Of a DNA stretch of 64,000 nucleotides, positions 32,939 to 45,585 are shown in pieces. The position numbers and the translations under genes are program-made. The notes beneath the pieces were generated by a model. It saw only the letters and a list, made by a program, of their open reading frames with translations, did not search any database and was not told the DNA's origin. The stretch comes from Rhododendron vialii. Its lineage: Eukaryota; Streptophyta; Magnoliopsida; Ericales; Ericaceae. The DNA lies in NCBI RefSeq assembly GCF_030253575.1, contig NC_080562.1, positions 28,431,852-28,495,851 on the forward strand, read 5' to 3'. Position 1 is the first letter of the stretch; each line of letters opens with the position of its first letter.

Positions 32939-33335
32939 GCATATACAATGTTCTAACTTCTCAGACCTAGTTTGGCATTATAAGTCAAATGATCTATTTT
33001 TTTAATTTAATTTTTTTGGCATTTATTAATTTTTCTTCGATTTTTTGAGAATTATTTATTTGTCATGATAGAAGAATCTAAAAAGTAAAACATTATAATT
33101 TAAATTTAAATTTTTTTAAATAAAATCAAAAATTACTTATTGACGTGCTTTCGTTTTTATTAAAAAGAAAATAGATATCAATTCTAATTTTTTATCTTTT
33201 AAATTTCCCTCGTCATGATAAAATAATATTAACCCTCACAAAGGCGACCAAAAATTAATAAATAAAAAAAATTAAGGACAGAATTATACAGTAATAGTTT
33301 CTAGCGGGTCTCAGTCTTCTCCCACTCCACGTTAC
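32939..33335. other. AT-rich spacer with fold-back sequence; upstream of SmG
   Basis: 33058-33226 contains an imperfect inverted repeat (TTGTCATGATAGAAGAATC ... CCCTCGTCATGATAAAATA) of the family also seen near 45900 and 62600. The promoter of the SmG gene should lie in the last about 100 bases. Confidence 0.5.
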
Positions 33336-33411
33336 TAGGGTTTTGGAAACTCGAAACAATTTCGGTCTCTCTCTCTCTCTCTCTATCTCTCTCTCCCTCC
33401 CTCCCTGGGGT
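33336..33411 (+). promoter_or_regulatory. SmG 5' region: telo-box and CT-rich leader
   Basis: TAGGGTTTT at 33336-33344 is a plant telo-box, frequent in promoters and leaders of housekeeping RNA and translation genes. A CT microsatellite (33365-33407) follows within the leader. A second TAGGGTTT lies in intron 1 at about 33485. No clear TATA box was seen. Confidence 0.45.
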
Positions 33412-33417
33412 TTAACC

Positions 33418-36400
33418 ATGAGCAGGTCCGGTCAGCCTCCAGATCTCAAGAAGTAAGTCCTCCACCTCACTCCCTCGTAAATTCTAGGGTTTCTCTTCGA
33501 TTTGTTTTTCCGTTGTCACTAATTTTGTTATTTCGTTTTGTATTTGGTTGGCAGATACATGGACAAGAAGCTACAGAGTAACTTCTCTTCTCCATAGCTG
33601 ATGCTCTTTCAATACTTTTCAACTTTCTTACTCCTTTTTACATGTGTTTTTGTGGTTCTTTTGTAAGAGTACATTATTTCAGAAAACTAGTTTAGGTACT
33701 TCAATTTAAAGAATCTCAAGGGGAAAAAATTCGTTTTTTAAGGATACCCATCAAGGAGATATTGCAGATTCTCGAAAACCATTTTTCGCCGTAAACTACT
33801 TCCTGTGCTGAAAAACGAGTATTCGTATTTTGGAAAGCAGTTTTTTCTAGTAGTTTGGACTGGAAAAACTTAATCTCAAGCAGAAACCGAGCCGGGATAG
33901 TAACTTTTGAAGCAGGAGTTTCTCTCCGTTGTATTTGATGTCGTGAGCTTGTCTGGTTCCTGTGTTCTTGGGCTGTTTACTTTGAATGCATACTTTTGGT
34001 ATGGTATTACATTGTCGGTATCTGTTTGAAACTGGTGTTAATAATTTGTCTTAGGAAGGGCATGTTAACCTTGGTTAATGTATAAGACAAAACGCTTCAT
34101 GAATATAGGGCTCTAAGAATTACCAAGCTTAGCAAGTAAATGGCTAAATGGTACCGGAAGTCTGAAAGAGAAAATAGACAATTCATTACAGTTCAGGGAT
34201 ATAAGTAAAATTGTACTATGAAGACCACATTTTCATGCAATCATAGTTTCAGAGCCATGAGAAACAATCAATGTTCTAAAATTTGCTAGGCCCTAGTCGG
34301 GCGGAGAAGGGGCGCCTAGCGCCAACTACCTGGCCACCTAGTGCCTAGGCAGGGACTGGGTGCCAACTAGTCGGCTGCCTAATCTAGGCGTTGGACCACC
34401 GCCTAGCACCTAGGCGGGGACTAGTCGGCCGACTTTTAGAACACTGGAAACAATTACTACCAAGGTTAGAATGACATGGAGAAGGAACTTTGAATTGGTT
34501 ATGAAAATAATTAATCCGAAGTTCAGAGAATCAATTTAGAACAAGTACTGTTTTCATAATTGTAGTTCAAAACATTGTATTGTACGTTTACATTATATCT
34601 TAATGGTACATGAAAGTTCTTTCTGGACATTTAGCTTGTTTTGGTCCTGTATCTAATAGATCATACTATGTCATCTGGCTTAGTCCCTGTTTCTTGATTG
34701 TTAAAAATTCAGTCCTATTGTTGCTGGCTACGCTAATGCAGCCCTAGGTGTTCTAGACAAGAACTAAAATTCTGTTTGTGTGCTATTTTGGGTTTTGTAT
34801 GGTTTAGTGTGGTGTGGCTTGGAATCCTCAAGTCTACATCATACGCACTTGTTGCAATACCTTCTTCAATTTAAAGGATATTCTACTGTTGTACCATCAC
34901 ATGACATTGAAAACTTTATTTGTGACCAATTTTTCCGTACCTAGTTGATGCAAGATTCGCACAGCCATCAGGTTGTTATTGGAGTCCTTAGGTTTTTAAT
35001 TGGGATCTTTATTACTTCATGTATTCTTAGTTGGAGTTGTAAAGTTAGAAACCGTCTTACAGAGTTGATATGTGGTACTGTTGTTTGGAAAGTAAAACCA
35101 GAACACAAGCCTAAGACCCATAATTTTGTTATGTTCTATTTGTATTCTCCTCCTCTGCAACTAGATCAGTAGTGAGTATTTTCTTTGTTAATTTGGATTC
35201 ATGGATTTTTCTGGTTGTGTTCCTTTGTTCTTGCTCGGTTTATCTAGTTTTTATCTGCCCAAAATTTGTTGTATGCTTACTTTTTGTTTTCCAATGAATA
35301 TGCGGTACTTCCATCTTGGACATTTGCCCGATATGAGACCATCTTTTATCAGACGTGTGCCTCACTGCTTGAACTCTTATTTTATATTCTTTTTAAGTGC
35401 CCCCAACTTCTCATATCGTGACCCATATTGTGCAGTTTGCTTGGTTTTAGATTGTCTTTAATCTTCATCATACTTGTGCTTCACTGCATGAATTTGTATG
35501 TTGAATAATGAGACCAATTTTAAGTGTGACATAACATATCCCATCCATAACACTCAGATTCTGTGTCTTTTCCCCCTTTGTACACTATTCCACCAAGCAA
35601 TAATCCATTTACTGGTCTTTTGAAATCATCATTCTTGTGGAACTTTTATTTGAACAAACAACTGCTCATACAGATGTCTAGCAATCTAGTAAAACATCAT
35701 TAGTAGCTAATTGGCTATATTGACAGCAAAATTCGGTAAATTTGAGATCTGCTTTCTTCTCTTAACAATGATTTTGATGAATAAATTCAGGTGGACAAAA
35801 TTATTTATGCATCTCTGATAGAGCAAAAAGACCTAGTTTGAGAATTTTGCAGTTTGCAACTTATCATCATCTTGTTCCTTACAATTAGGAAGTAGGTGTA
35901 TTAATTATGCATAAGCCTAGCTCAACCTGAACGACCATCTTATGCTACTTTATCTGTACTCCTTATACGTGCATAGTCAGAAAATACACATAAATTCTTT
36001 TGGTGGGAAAATGCTTTTTGCAGAAGCCCATTTGAGGGCTATAAGGCTATTCACATTATAAGTTTGAAGGCTTAGTTACTTTATGCAAGGTAAAGTAGAT
36101 GAAAGAATGATTTACAAAATACATGGTGTAAAATTCTATTTAACCGTAAAGTTGGTTCAACTTCAACCATTCTTGAGCCATGCTACATAGGCTGTTCAGA
36201 TGCTATGATTTACCTGGAAGTTGATAAATTTCACAGCTTCAAGCAGAAAAACTTTGCAGAGTTTATTTAATCTTGAATTCTGCGTTGCAGTCAAGTTGAA
36301 TGCAAATCGAATGGTTGTTGGGACACTCCGTGGTTTTGATCAGTTCATGAATCTTGTGGTTGACAACACTGAGGAGGTGAATGGGAATGAGAGAACTGAC

Positions 36401-36570
36401 ATTGGCATGGTGGTGGGTGTCCACTCTTAAAACCTTTATTTTAGTTGTTTTTTCATAATTTGCTCCCAATTACCTGACCTTTAATTGATGTCACTTTTCT
36501 TCTGCAGGTTATTAGAGGAAATAGTGTGGTCACTGTTGAAGCGCTTGAACCAGTAAGCAGAGCACAGTGA
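33418..36570 (+). CDS. SNRPG: Small nuclear ribonucleoprotein SmG, four exons
   Basis: SmG is one of the seven core Sm proteins that form the ring on U1, U2, U4 and U5 snRNA for pre-mRNA splicing in the nucleus. Coding exons are 33418-33452, 33555-33577, 36291-36412 and 36508-36570, all with GT-AG introns in matching phase, giving 80 residues, the usual plant length. The start is MSRSGQPPDLKKYMDKKLQ; exon 3 carries the Sm1 motif (NRMVVGTLRGFDQFMN) and the D-N-T region; exon 4 carries the Sm2 motif (VIRGNSVVTVEALEP). Intron 2 is long (2.7 kb) and hosts a hAT MITE. All expected residues are present, so the gene looks functional. LSM7 is the closest alternative, but the N-terminus fits SmG. Confidence 0.95.
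34269..34446. mobile_element. hAT-type MITE in SmG intron 2 (178 bp)
   Basis: Ends CAATGTTCTAAAA and TTTTAGAACACTG form terminal inverted repeats (CARTGTTCTAAAA). A perfect 8-bp duplication GAAACAAT lies at 34261-34268 and 34447-34454. The interior is GC-rich with repeated CCTAG(G/T)C motifs. It lies well away from the intron splice sites. Confidence 0.9.
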
Positions 36571-38690
36571 TTTCTGAGTGTATTTTTTTGGTAGACTGTA
36601 CTTTGTCCTGCTTGTTTAGTAAACTAGAAGCGTGTTTGTGTGACTGAAGAAAGTGCCTTTAAAAGATAATTCTCGTGGGTTTCCTTTTAGCCAGATTGTT
36701 GTCCTTTCCATGTCATATAACAAGCATCAGTTTGTTCAATCTGGTACCGAGTAGGAACTATGAAATCGTTGTCATGGCGGAACTAAAGCTTGTTAGTGTT
36801 GTGTTAATGCTGGATTGTTGGGTTGTTTGATAATTAAGCCTCGAATCTTCGGGGAAGTTCAGTCTCTTTTTGGGTTTCGCATCCTTTTTTTTTGGTCGGC
36901 TTGGATTTTCGACACTACAAATAGTCTAAGGAGGTATTATTTGATCTCTAGATGACTGAACCGTATCTATGCTGTTCTATCTTCTTTTGTTAAAATGGCT
37001 GTTTTTTCTAGTAGTGGTGTTATTCTGCTGTTGATTTGGAAGAAAGCTCCGGACAGACAAACTAGACACAGAGACCTTCCACAAGTAGCAACTGCCATGT
37101 AGAAGAAGTGTCGTTTGATTTCATAAAACCATTAAACTTATGGTGAGAATCACATTTCCCTCAAGGCTATGAACAGGCTAATCTTAGAATGGCCCTTAAG
37201 AAGTCGATGATCGTTGATTATGAATGGAATCCGCCCTTGTAAAATTAGCTCCAACAACTATCCAGATGCTGTAAAGTTCAGCTCAAAGTTATAGCCAAAC
37301 TTAAATGGCAGGAATCACTCAAAATTCCCGTATCTTTCTCCCCCTATATTAAAACTAAGCGAATGACCTCTCTCAGCTGATCTAACAATTTTGAAATTTC
37401 CCATCAGGCCCCAGTTTGAACTTGGGTTTAGTGATAGCATTCCAAAAGCTGTCTGCTCTTGTACATATTTTTATTACTCCATTTTACTTCAAGCAGGGAC
37501 ACCGGCAATCTAACACCAAAGGTTTGACCACGTGGCCTTATTGACAAGTGCTCCCTTACGAGAGCTGATGTTTGGGTTCGATCGAGTCTCACTACTCCCA
37601 TTCCCCTAGTCCCTCCTCCCGATAGTTGAAAAATCTTGACGTTCTGCTGGTGATCTGATGGCTTGTACAGCTCTAGAAATGTGTACTCCGTGCTCATCAT
37701 GTCAGAAATCATGAGCTAGCTCTAGCCTTCAAGCTAGTACTAGTTTCTCATTATGTGAGGAGCTATTTGGGAAGTCACTATCTGCATTTAGTAAGCCGTT
37801 CCTGCAGAGGTAGATTATTCTTTCGACATTACTTTATGGTTTGTTTACTTGAAGGGGATATTCTTTCGGCCGGTGAGTGTTCGGAAGCGAACGGTTTTCC
37901 TTTCAGAAAAAAAAAATAAAAATTTGTTTCGCTTCGGCCGACACCACTTCGAATAACCAACCCTCTTTGCCTATTTAAACAGCCCTCCACTTCATCCAAA
38001 TTAACTAATTCTCGGTGCTTCCTTCGTGCATATGTTCCGCAAACCGAAACCGAACAGGACAATTTCACTAGTTGGGGCCAAATCCCACTGCTAATCTACA
38101 CTAGCCCGTAGAGGTCTGAAGTATCAGTCTAGTGTCCCGTTCAATGTTTGTGGGCTATTTTCAGCTGGGTCAAAAGATGGGAAGGGGTAATCGGTGTAGG
38201 TACACCTTCCTCTGTGAGCGTGAGCATGACCAGGGGTTTTCATCCATTATAAAACGTTTAGTTGCGTGCGTCTACTTGTTCTGATCAGGCTAGTGAGATT
38301 CGAACTTGCAACATATTGAGGGGCAAGCCATATAATAGCTTTCTCATGCTTATTTAGCCAAACTCTTTGACTTGATGTAAAATATTGCACTCAAAGTAGT
38401 TTAATTTGGAGCTATAATTGGAGATTAATTATTAGGGGTGAAATAAAAACTGGTCATACCAAGCCAACCGTAAAAACTGGTTGAAAAAACTAGTTTGGTT
38501 CGGTTTTCTCAAGCTAATGGTTCGGTTCGGTTTGGTTTTCAATTTTGAAAAGAAAATGGAAACCGGCTGGGTTTCGATTTTTATCATAAGATACCGAACC
38601 GAAGCATATCATTGTTACCGGGTGACTTAAAGAATCATCCTCAGAAGTCAGAACCCTTCTAACTTAGAAATCCATCCTGATCATTTTACA
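36571..38690. other. SmG 3' flank and intergenic DNA
   Basis: The first few hundred bases are the likely SmG 3' untranslated region. 37500-37600 contains TGGCCTTATTG and, about 45 bases on, GGGTTCGATCGAG, resembling pol III A and B boxes of a tRNA-derived SINE; this is weak. 38460-38600 is a repeat rich in GGTTCGGTT. No gene is supported. Confidence 0.4.
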
Positions 38691-38699
38691 GAGTTATGT

Positions 38700-39300
38700 T
38701 TCCATCCTCAACTCATTTTTGTACCAAAATTGCCCTTACTCTTTATATATATCCATCCTCCTAAATAATAAGAACGGGATTGGGGGATGCCACATTTGGT
38801 TCGATTTTTCCAATAATGCCCCCTGAAGTTCCAAGCCAGAGGGTTTTTAGTGTCTAAAATCGTAATTTCCCATGGGCTTGGGGGTAGTGGAGCACATGCT
38901 GCCACGTAGCCAGCTTCCCCGCCCTCTTTTTTCTCTCCCACACAATCCACGCGCACATACATACGCGGATTCAACGGAGAGAGAGAGAGAGTGAGAGAGG
39001 AGGCCGGGATGAGGAAGAGTAACGATCGCCAACCACCACCGAGCCTTCCACCGACGGCGACGACCACCACCGCTACTGGCCCACCACCACCACAGGCGAC
39101 CACCGGCGCACCCCTCCCCTTTCGCCCACGTCTCTGTTTTTTGCCCCCACACAACACCCACAACCCAGTCGTCGTCGTCGTCCAACACCCACAACCCAAA
39201 TCCGTTTCAGTCTACGTTCACGATTTGTGGTGGGTTTTCCGATTTCAGTGGGTTTATTGAGTTGTATTTGGTCGAGTTGTATTTGTCGACTGATTTTCAA
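38700..39300 (+). other. GC-rich first-exon-like fragment, unassigned
   Basis: A GA-rich leader (38978-39003) is followed by a CCACCACCG-rich stretch whose plus-strand frame (38991-39260) is Pro/Thr-rich low complexity. It looks like the 5' end of a gene or a captured fragment. No domain is visible and I do not call a protein. Confidence 0.3.
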
Positions 39301-39644
39301 ACCCTAAAGTCTCGTCTCTTCAGATTCTTAGCTTAATATCGGTTTTGTTGCGCTATGGTTATGTAGAAAAGCTGGCTTGATTCGGAGTTCCTTCATTTCA
39401 ATTTGATCTCTTCGTATTTCTGCTCAAGGTAATTATTTTGTTCATTGCTAATTTTCAGTTCATGGCCTTGAGATATCAAGCTAGCTCTTTTCGGTGGATC
39501 TTGAAGCTTCGATCATTCTGAACCGTTACAAACTCTACTTTTTTATGCTTAGGTTTTGTTTTTCTGCTTTAACTTTTGAGATTTAAGCTGATTCATTTAG
39601 ATTTAGATGTTAAACTTGACTATTTAAGAGCCTCAGATCCAGAG

Positions 39645-39981
39645 CAGGGCCGTCCCTCAGGGAAGACGAGCGCCTCGGGCCCCCAAATTTCTTTTTAAAT
39701 TAGGGCTCCATTTCATAGGTTGTTATACTAGGTATATAACACAAAATCCCATTATGTTAGTGCAATTACTATTTTGTCGCTGATGATGTAAGAAAATTCA
39801 TATTTAAGTGATACTTTGCATTCTTGTAATGATCAATCCTTTCGAAAACTTAATCTACCTGATTATAAGTTTTCCTTATTTCAAATTGATTTATTGTTTA
39901 TTTTGTTTGCTCATAAAAGTACATAAGGGGCCCCAACCTTCAAGTTCGCTTAGGGCCCCCAAAATGTCAAGGATGGCCCTG
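39645..39981. mobile_element. MITE with CAGGGCC terminal inverted repeats
   Basis: The left end CAGGGCCGTCCCTCAGGGA and the right end CAAGGATGGCCCTG are inverted complements, with internal GGGCCCCCAAA on both sides. No clear target duplication. Length 337 bases, in a tract rich in gene fragments. Confidence 0.6.
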
Positions 39982-40214
39982 CAAAGATCTTCTGTTGTTT
40001 CTCGCCAGTGTAGAGCTTGAACAACGATTCTTTCTTCTAAATGTTGTTTCTATTTTACTGATTTAATTTGATTGGATTTTGTAATTTGCCATTTTTTTTA
40101 ATGCACATGTACACCTATAAACTCACATAATTATACATAGAGTTAGCAATTGAAATACTTGTATGTGATTATCTGGGTCAACACAGAACAAACCAATAAT
40201 TTTTGGGCACAATT

Positions 40215-40540
40215 TTTCAGGGAATTCTCGGCATATACTCCTCCGATGAGGAACACGGATGGGTGTCATCAGTTCTCAGTCTTTGCGTTCTGAGCCTCTG
40301 TGGTGCATTTAGTTTCAGCTGCAAATTATGTGCCAGCTGAAGATATCCTACTTAACTGCGGGGCTTCTTTGCAAGCTAAAGATACCGATAATCGCCAATG
40401 GACTTCAGATATTGGGTCAAACATTTTTTCTGCAGTTGGGAGTTCATCTGTTTCTACTGTTGCTACCCAAGTCCCTCCGGTTCCTCAATATGCCCCTGGG
40501 CTTCATCAAGGTTCGATTTCTAGCCCCATCGATTGACACC
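40215..40540 (+). pseudogene. CrRLK1L receptor-kinase malectin-domain fragment
   Basis: The frame from about 40300 reads NYVPAEDILLNCGAS, DTDNRQWTSDIGS and SSVSTVATQVPPVPQ, the start of the extracellular malectin-like domain of FERONIA/THESEUS-type receptor kinases, which sense cell-wall signals at the plasma membrane. The signal peptide region is broken by a stop just upstream, the match ends after about 65 residues, and no second malectin lobe, membrane segment or kinase domain follows. It is a gene fragment, possibly captured by the Helitron whose 3' end lies at 44042. Confidence 0.75.
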
Positions 40541-43500
40541 TACTATAGCATCGATTTTTGCCTGCCCGTTAGCCTAAAAATTAGATCTTTATATAGCTTA
40601 ATAAAACCTCAAATCATACCATCTATAAATTCAGTTCTATTGTGGGTGTATCTCCAAACTTGGAGGGATAAAGTTTTCTATTTCTATTTTGTTTATTGAT
40701 CTAATACTAATTGATGTGAACAAGACAAATCATACAAAGTGAACTTAGGCCTGATACGACACGCGGCAAGATAGAATCAGTTGCGAGAGCCAACTCAGCC
40801 TAAGAGGCTTTATGATGGACCGGAGGTTTGTAATCGTCGCACCGGCTAAGAGAGCTAGAGACGAGGAGTAAGACTGTAGGAAGACGTCGCTTTTAGAGCT
40901 CTTTAAGAAACCAATTGCTAAAAGTAAAAATCAAAAATTCGGTCTGCCGACACTTTTTGGCTACCAATTTTTTTCCCTTAACCTCTTTCTCTAACTATAT
41001 CTCTACTTCTTTCTATCTCAGATATGGGAATTCTACTCCATGGTCAGGTTTCGTTGACGTAAGATCTCTAATTTTTCCTTTTTATTCAGCTTCTTGAATT
41101 TCTAGAGTTCTCATAAATCTGATTCATTTGGGGGCTATATATGACACTCCTACTATTCAGGCTTATCTGTTCGTATAATACCAAGATTAAATGTAAAGCT
41201 GATGTTGCTAAGGTTGTAGCATTTTGGTTGGAGCTTGGCAAGGATAAGAAGTGGGGAGAGTTTGAAATTGGGGGAATTGAGGGCTTATCACCCGGTAATG
41301 CTTTCGTATTTGTCTCCTGCAGGTTTCAAGGAACAACAAAAGAGCCATACCATGTGAACTGAATAAAGGTTAGAAAATACCTATTGTAATTAATTGGTTG
41401 TTCCTTGTGTCAATGTTGCTTTATTTGTTTTGGAAGAAAAGTACTACTTGGCTACCATACATAATTGCTTAAGATGACCTTATTTGGCAATATTTATTGC
41501 AGCAGAAAGATGGACTCAATGTTAGAGCACATGTGGAACATTCAATGAATTCAAGAAAAAAATTTCCCAAGGGCTAATATAAGGTATTACTTCTGGTTTG
41601 GCTAACAAGAAAAAAACTTCACTTTGGAATTACTTCCTAGCAAATAAACATTTATGTCATTGCAATTGCGGTCCATTCATGGGTGAGCAGATTATTTGGG
41701 GTATTGTATGTTATGTTGTTTGTCATGTTCTATTTCACTCCACCCCTTTCATTTACATGTTGAGTATTTCATATTTGAGAATAGGTTTGATGGGGGAAAA
41801 AACTAAGATAATTTTTGGTGATAGGGCTCCATTGGATGGTACAAATGCTTGGCATAATCATAGTCCTAGAGAGCTTCTTTAGTACTAACTCATTTAGGGC
41901 TCGGCATAGGAATGTTAGTAAGGATAATTGCACGATTCATATTTGACAATAGGTCTGATGGGGGAAAAAATTAAGATAATTTTTGGTGATAGGGCTCCAT
42001 TGGATGGTACAAATGCTTGGCATAATCATAGTCCTAGAGAGCTCCTTTAGTACTGACTCATTTAGGGCTCGGCATAGGAATGTTAGTAAGGATAATTGCA
42101 CGATAGTGCAGAATTGAACTTGTTTACAAGTTCGAGTATGTGAGTGCAATTGCTACTTATGTTAAAATTATTACCATTGTGCAAGGCATTAGTCCTGGAT
42201 TGAAATGATTTTTTTTTAAACTTAAACATGGTGGTTTAAGGTAGGAGGACAAGAAACGCATCCAGGGAAAAGAGTTGAACATCTGCTCTCATACTTGTAG
42301 AAGCTGCAAACAACCAATAGTTATTTCATTTTATTTGCTTCTCTTTTTCTTGTTCAATATTTTTGCTATTTCCTGGTATCCCCTCTATGGAATGGATGCT
42401 GATTGTAGTTGTATGAGTTGATTTTACAGCGATTTAGTAGAATGAAGAAAATTCTGACCAACCATCTCGAATTGGCCTCGAAAGACTTTTTCATAGACTG
42501 AATTCTGTCGGCATCATTACTTTTAAATTAGGAAATTTTCGGTCTACCTAATTTTTGGCTTCCTAAAATCTTCAACTAAAAAAAGCTAATATTGTGAATG
42601 TGAAGGACTACAACTTTGGAATGATTATCTAGGGGGAGTTTTTCCTTTTTCTTTCTTCTAGCCCATCTTTCCTTGATTTACATCATGTTGCTTGTGCTAT
42701 TTGTAAGAAATTGGTAGATAATTAGAAGTATGTTGATGTGTGTTGAATGAGTCTGTCTTTTGTTTTAAATATGAGGACTTGAGGAGTCAATTGTTAATAT
42801 TTTGGCTATCAGTATTCTAGAACCTAAGAAAATATCATTATGTATCGAATTGCATAAGGTCAACTACCATGCTACACATACTGCTTTATATATGGGTCAC
42901 AAGAATTAATTTAGGTATCTGAGCTCAATGGTGGTGATGTTGATGTCAAAAGTCAAGGTGTTCAGCCATCTAATCTCAGTTATCATGTAACACATACGAT
43001 TGTCACAAGGAATGAAGACCTATTCTCTAGGTGCATGTACATAACCTTGAGCTAGAAATTGCAGAAATGCTAAGTTCAGAGGAGACGATTGACATGTATA
43101 TTTAATGTGGAAGCAAATTTTACTTCCAAGTCTAGACAAACTAGGATTAGTTTTAGGGTTTCAATTTTATGCTTACGGACTGTATTTTGACTATTTATAT
43201 GCGTAATTTTCAATTTTTGGACTAGATTCAAATTTTTGCTCACAAACTTTGATTTCTTGGTCAAGGTTTTTTGCTCGCAGAGTTTGATTTCCAGATTCAG
43301 AATTTTTGGATTAGGGTTTTGATCAGGCTTTGATTTTTAGTTAGGGTTTTGATTTTTGGTTTTAGTTTTTAATTTTTGGTTATTATTTTTACTGTATTTA
43401 TGTGCATGCATGTCTAGATTAGTAGTTGAATGGCATATATTGTTGGCTACTATTGGCTATGATGTGAATTTCAATTTTTTTTTCGCTGTGATGTTTAAAA
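40541..43500. other. Unassigned sequence between gene fragment and Helitron end
   Basis: No recognisable gene. Short frames (for example 41141-41362 and 41598-41882) match nothing known. 41770-42105 is a tandem duplication. 43250-43400 is a degenerate GGGTTTTGATTTTTG repeat. Confidence 0.4.
41769..42105 (+). repeat. 168-bp direct tandem duplication
   Basis: Two adjacent copies with period 168 (for example ATAGGGCTCC at 41821 and 41989), differing at only a few positions, so the duplication is recent. Confidence 0.85.
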
Positions 43501-43559
43501 ATCTGAGCCAAAAGGCATAGAGTGCAATTTGAATGCAGTTTGTAATGCAATTTGATGAA

Positions 43560-43710
43560 TGCAATTTTTAGTAGACTTTGAATGCAGTTTTAGTGCACAT
43601 TGTTATGGAAATACAACTGTTGCTGTGTGTGTGGGTGTCCAAACTGCAGTTTTATTGGAGATCTTAGGCTGTTGCTGTGTGTGTGAGTGTTCAAACTGCA
43701 GTCTCTGTCG
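43560..43710 (+). repeat. Short tandem repeats with GTTGCTGTGTGTGT and CAAACTGCAGT
   Basis: Two copies of a roughly 57-base unit (GTTGCTGTGTGTGTG ... CAAACTGCAGT) follow a GAATGCA(G/A)TTT-rich stretch. Confidence 0.6.
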
Positions 43711-44014
43711 CAATAATGATTGTCTGAGCTCGCAAATGGGCTACTTCCAGTTTTTAACTATATTTCTATGTGTGTTGAGTTTGGCAACTATGTGCAATGT
43801 TGGACACAATTTTTTTCCCTCCCAAAAAGAGGTCCCTTTTTTTTAAAAATTGGCCTTGAGAATGGACCCTTACTCAAGGATAGATAGAAGTATTGATTTT
43901 GAAAGATGGGTGCATTGGAAATCCTGTGAGGGTCAGTTAAGGAATGGTACGAAGTTGGAGATAAATTAAAAGACATATCTAGCCTATATCAAAACTCTCT
44001 TAAACGGACATGCA

Positions 44015-44042
44015 TTCGTGCTGTGCACGAAGGTGCACCTAG
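44015..44042 (+). other. Second Helitron 3' terminus
   Basis: TTCGTGC (44015-44021), loop TGT, GCACGAA (44025-44031), a seven-base spacer GGTGCAC, then CTAG (44039-44042) followed by T. This fits a non-autonomous Helitron end. The left end was not found; the element may extend back over the malectin fragment. Confidence 0.7.
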
Positions 44043-45585
44043 TATATATATATAGGAACCGAATTTTGGGATGAAACCTTAATAGTTAACAGTTCAATCC
44101 CGAAAATTCCTCCCCCAATCCTTCCCCCATAAATTCCCTCCTCCCCATCATCTTGTTCCACGAAAAACCCCTCTCCCTGCCACACCCAGATCCAATCCTA
44201 CCTCGGCATCCGATCATGTCCGTCCCTTAGCACTGGACTGTCATCTTCATCCTCTCCGACGGTCCCGGCGCTATCGCCGGCGTTCCTCTTCCTCGGCATC
44301 TTCAGAAGTCATGAAAAGCAGCAACCACATAAGCCAAGAACCATCCAGAAAATTAATATCGCAGCATCAACAAGGCGTGGCGTTGAAAACTTATTTGATG
44401 GAGGCGAGGTCCGGAGTTTTGGGAAATCTGCAACACAGTAACGCTTTTGATGGGGGATTTTGATAGTTGGAGCATTGGCGGCGCGGACGAAAACAGTGTA
44501 CGCCGAAATGAGAACAATGGTTTTGTTTAAATGGTTCTGGCCGAGATTTGATCCAAACCCAGTTATGGTGGATTAAAAACATGGGCTATTCATGTTTTTC
44601 ATGTTTTTTTTAATTAATTTTTTCATTGTTTATCAATTAATTTAACCATGTGTGTTCATGAATAACAAAATGGTGTATTCATGAAAAATATGATTGATTA
44701 ATGTAGTCATGTTTTTTATGGTTGATTAAAAACATGGTGTATTCATGTTTTTATGTTTTTTTTTATTAATTTAGTCATATTTTCATGGTTTATCGATTAA
44801 TTTAACCATGTGTTTTCATGAATAAAACATAGTGTATTCATGTTTACAAAAAATGAAGGATTTGAAAATTCACGAAATTAAAGAGAGAAAAATGGTTTAG
44901 AATATATTCATTAAGAAATTGAAATTTTCAAAATTTTTCCATTCATGTCCATTAATCATCCCATAATTTTAGGTAACATAATTACTATAATCCCACTAAT
45001 TTAGGAAGAAAATATATACCTACATATGAATATCTTATTAAAAGGGTAATATAGGTAATTCACCATCTGAAAGGATAAAAACATAAATGCTCAAAAAGGG
45101 CGGGATGAATTCTAACATGATATGGATAAAGAGGATGAATATTTAAATATCAATTTATGGAATTTTGTTTAGAATTTTCCATAACATTATTTTATTCTCT
45201 CTTATTGGGGTAATTTTAAAATTGTGATAGTTCAAGGGACAAGATGTTATTAAGCCTTTCAATTGCTACTCGGAATAGTGACCGGCCATTTAAATATCGT
45301 GATTAAATTCTAGGTTGCTTGCCTATTATGCATGCAATTTGTGGAAATTTGTAAATGTCGCAACTAACAAATACTATTTACATTCATTTTTTTTGATAGG
45401 CTACTATTTACATTCATGAGAAGTTTTAGTTTATATCTTTTGTAAATGTCGTGCTTATTTACTTATTGTCGCACTCTGCACGATAAGTCATGTCCGTTGG
45501 TTTTCAAGTGAAAAGAAATTGTGGGGTTTTCAGCTGGCATGTGTAACAAGCTCCATCAGTTCATTAAACAAAACCCATTAGCAAA
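44043..45585. other. Flank of the second Helitron, no gene recognised
   Basis: 44100-44330 is C-rich and gene-like (possibly a leader or first exon) but shows no domain. 44570-44850 is a tandem repeat. The rest is AT-rich. Confidence 0.35.
44560..44850 (+). repeat. About 148-bp tandem repeat, two copies
   Basis: Two copies of a unit with GATTAAAAACATGG, TTAATTTAACCATGTG and TTCATGAATAA lie side by side. Confidence 0.7.

Noticed and set aside
37470..37620. A tRNA gene or SINE
   Set aside because: Only loose A-box and B-box resemblance; no cloverleaf can be drawn and no poly-A/T tail or target duplication is seen.
43559..43846. Cys-rich 95-codon frame as a small secreted peptide gene
   Set aside because: It is built from the GTTGCTGTGTGTGT tandem repeat; no signal peptide logic, homologue or splice context.
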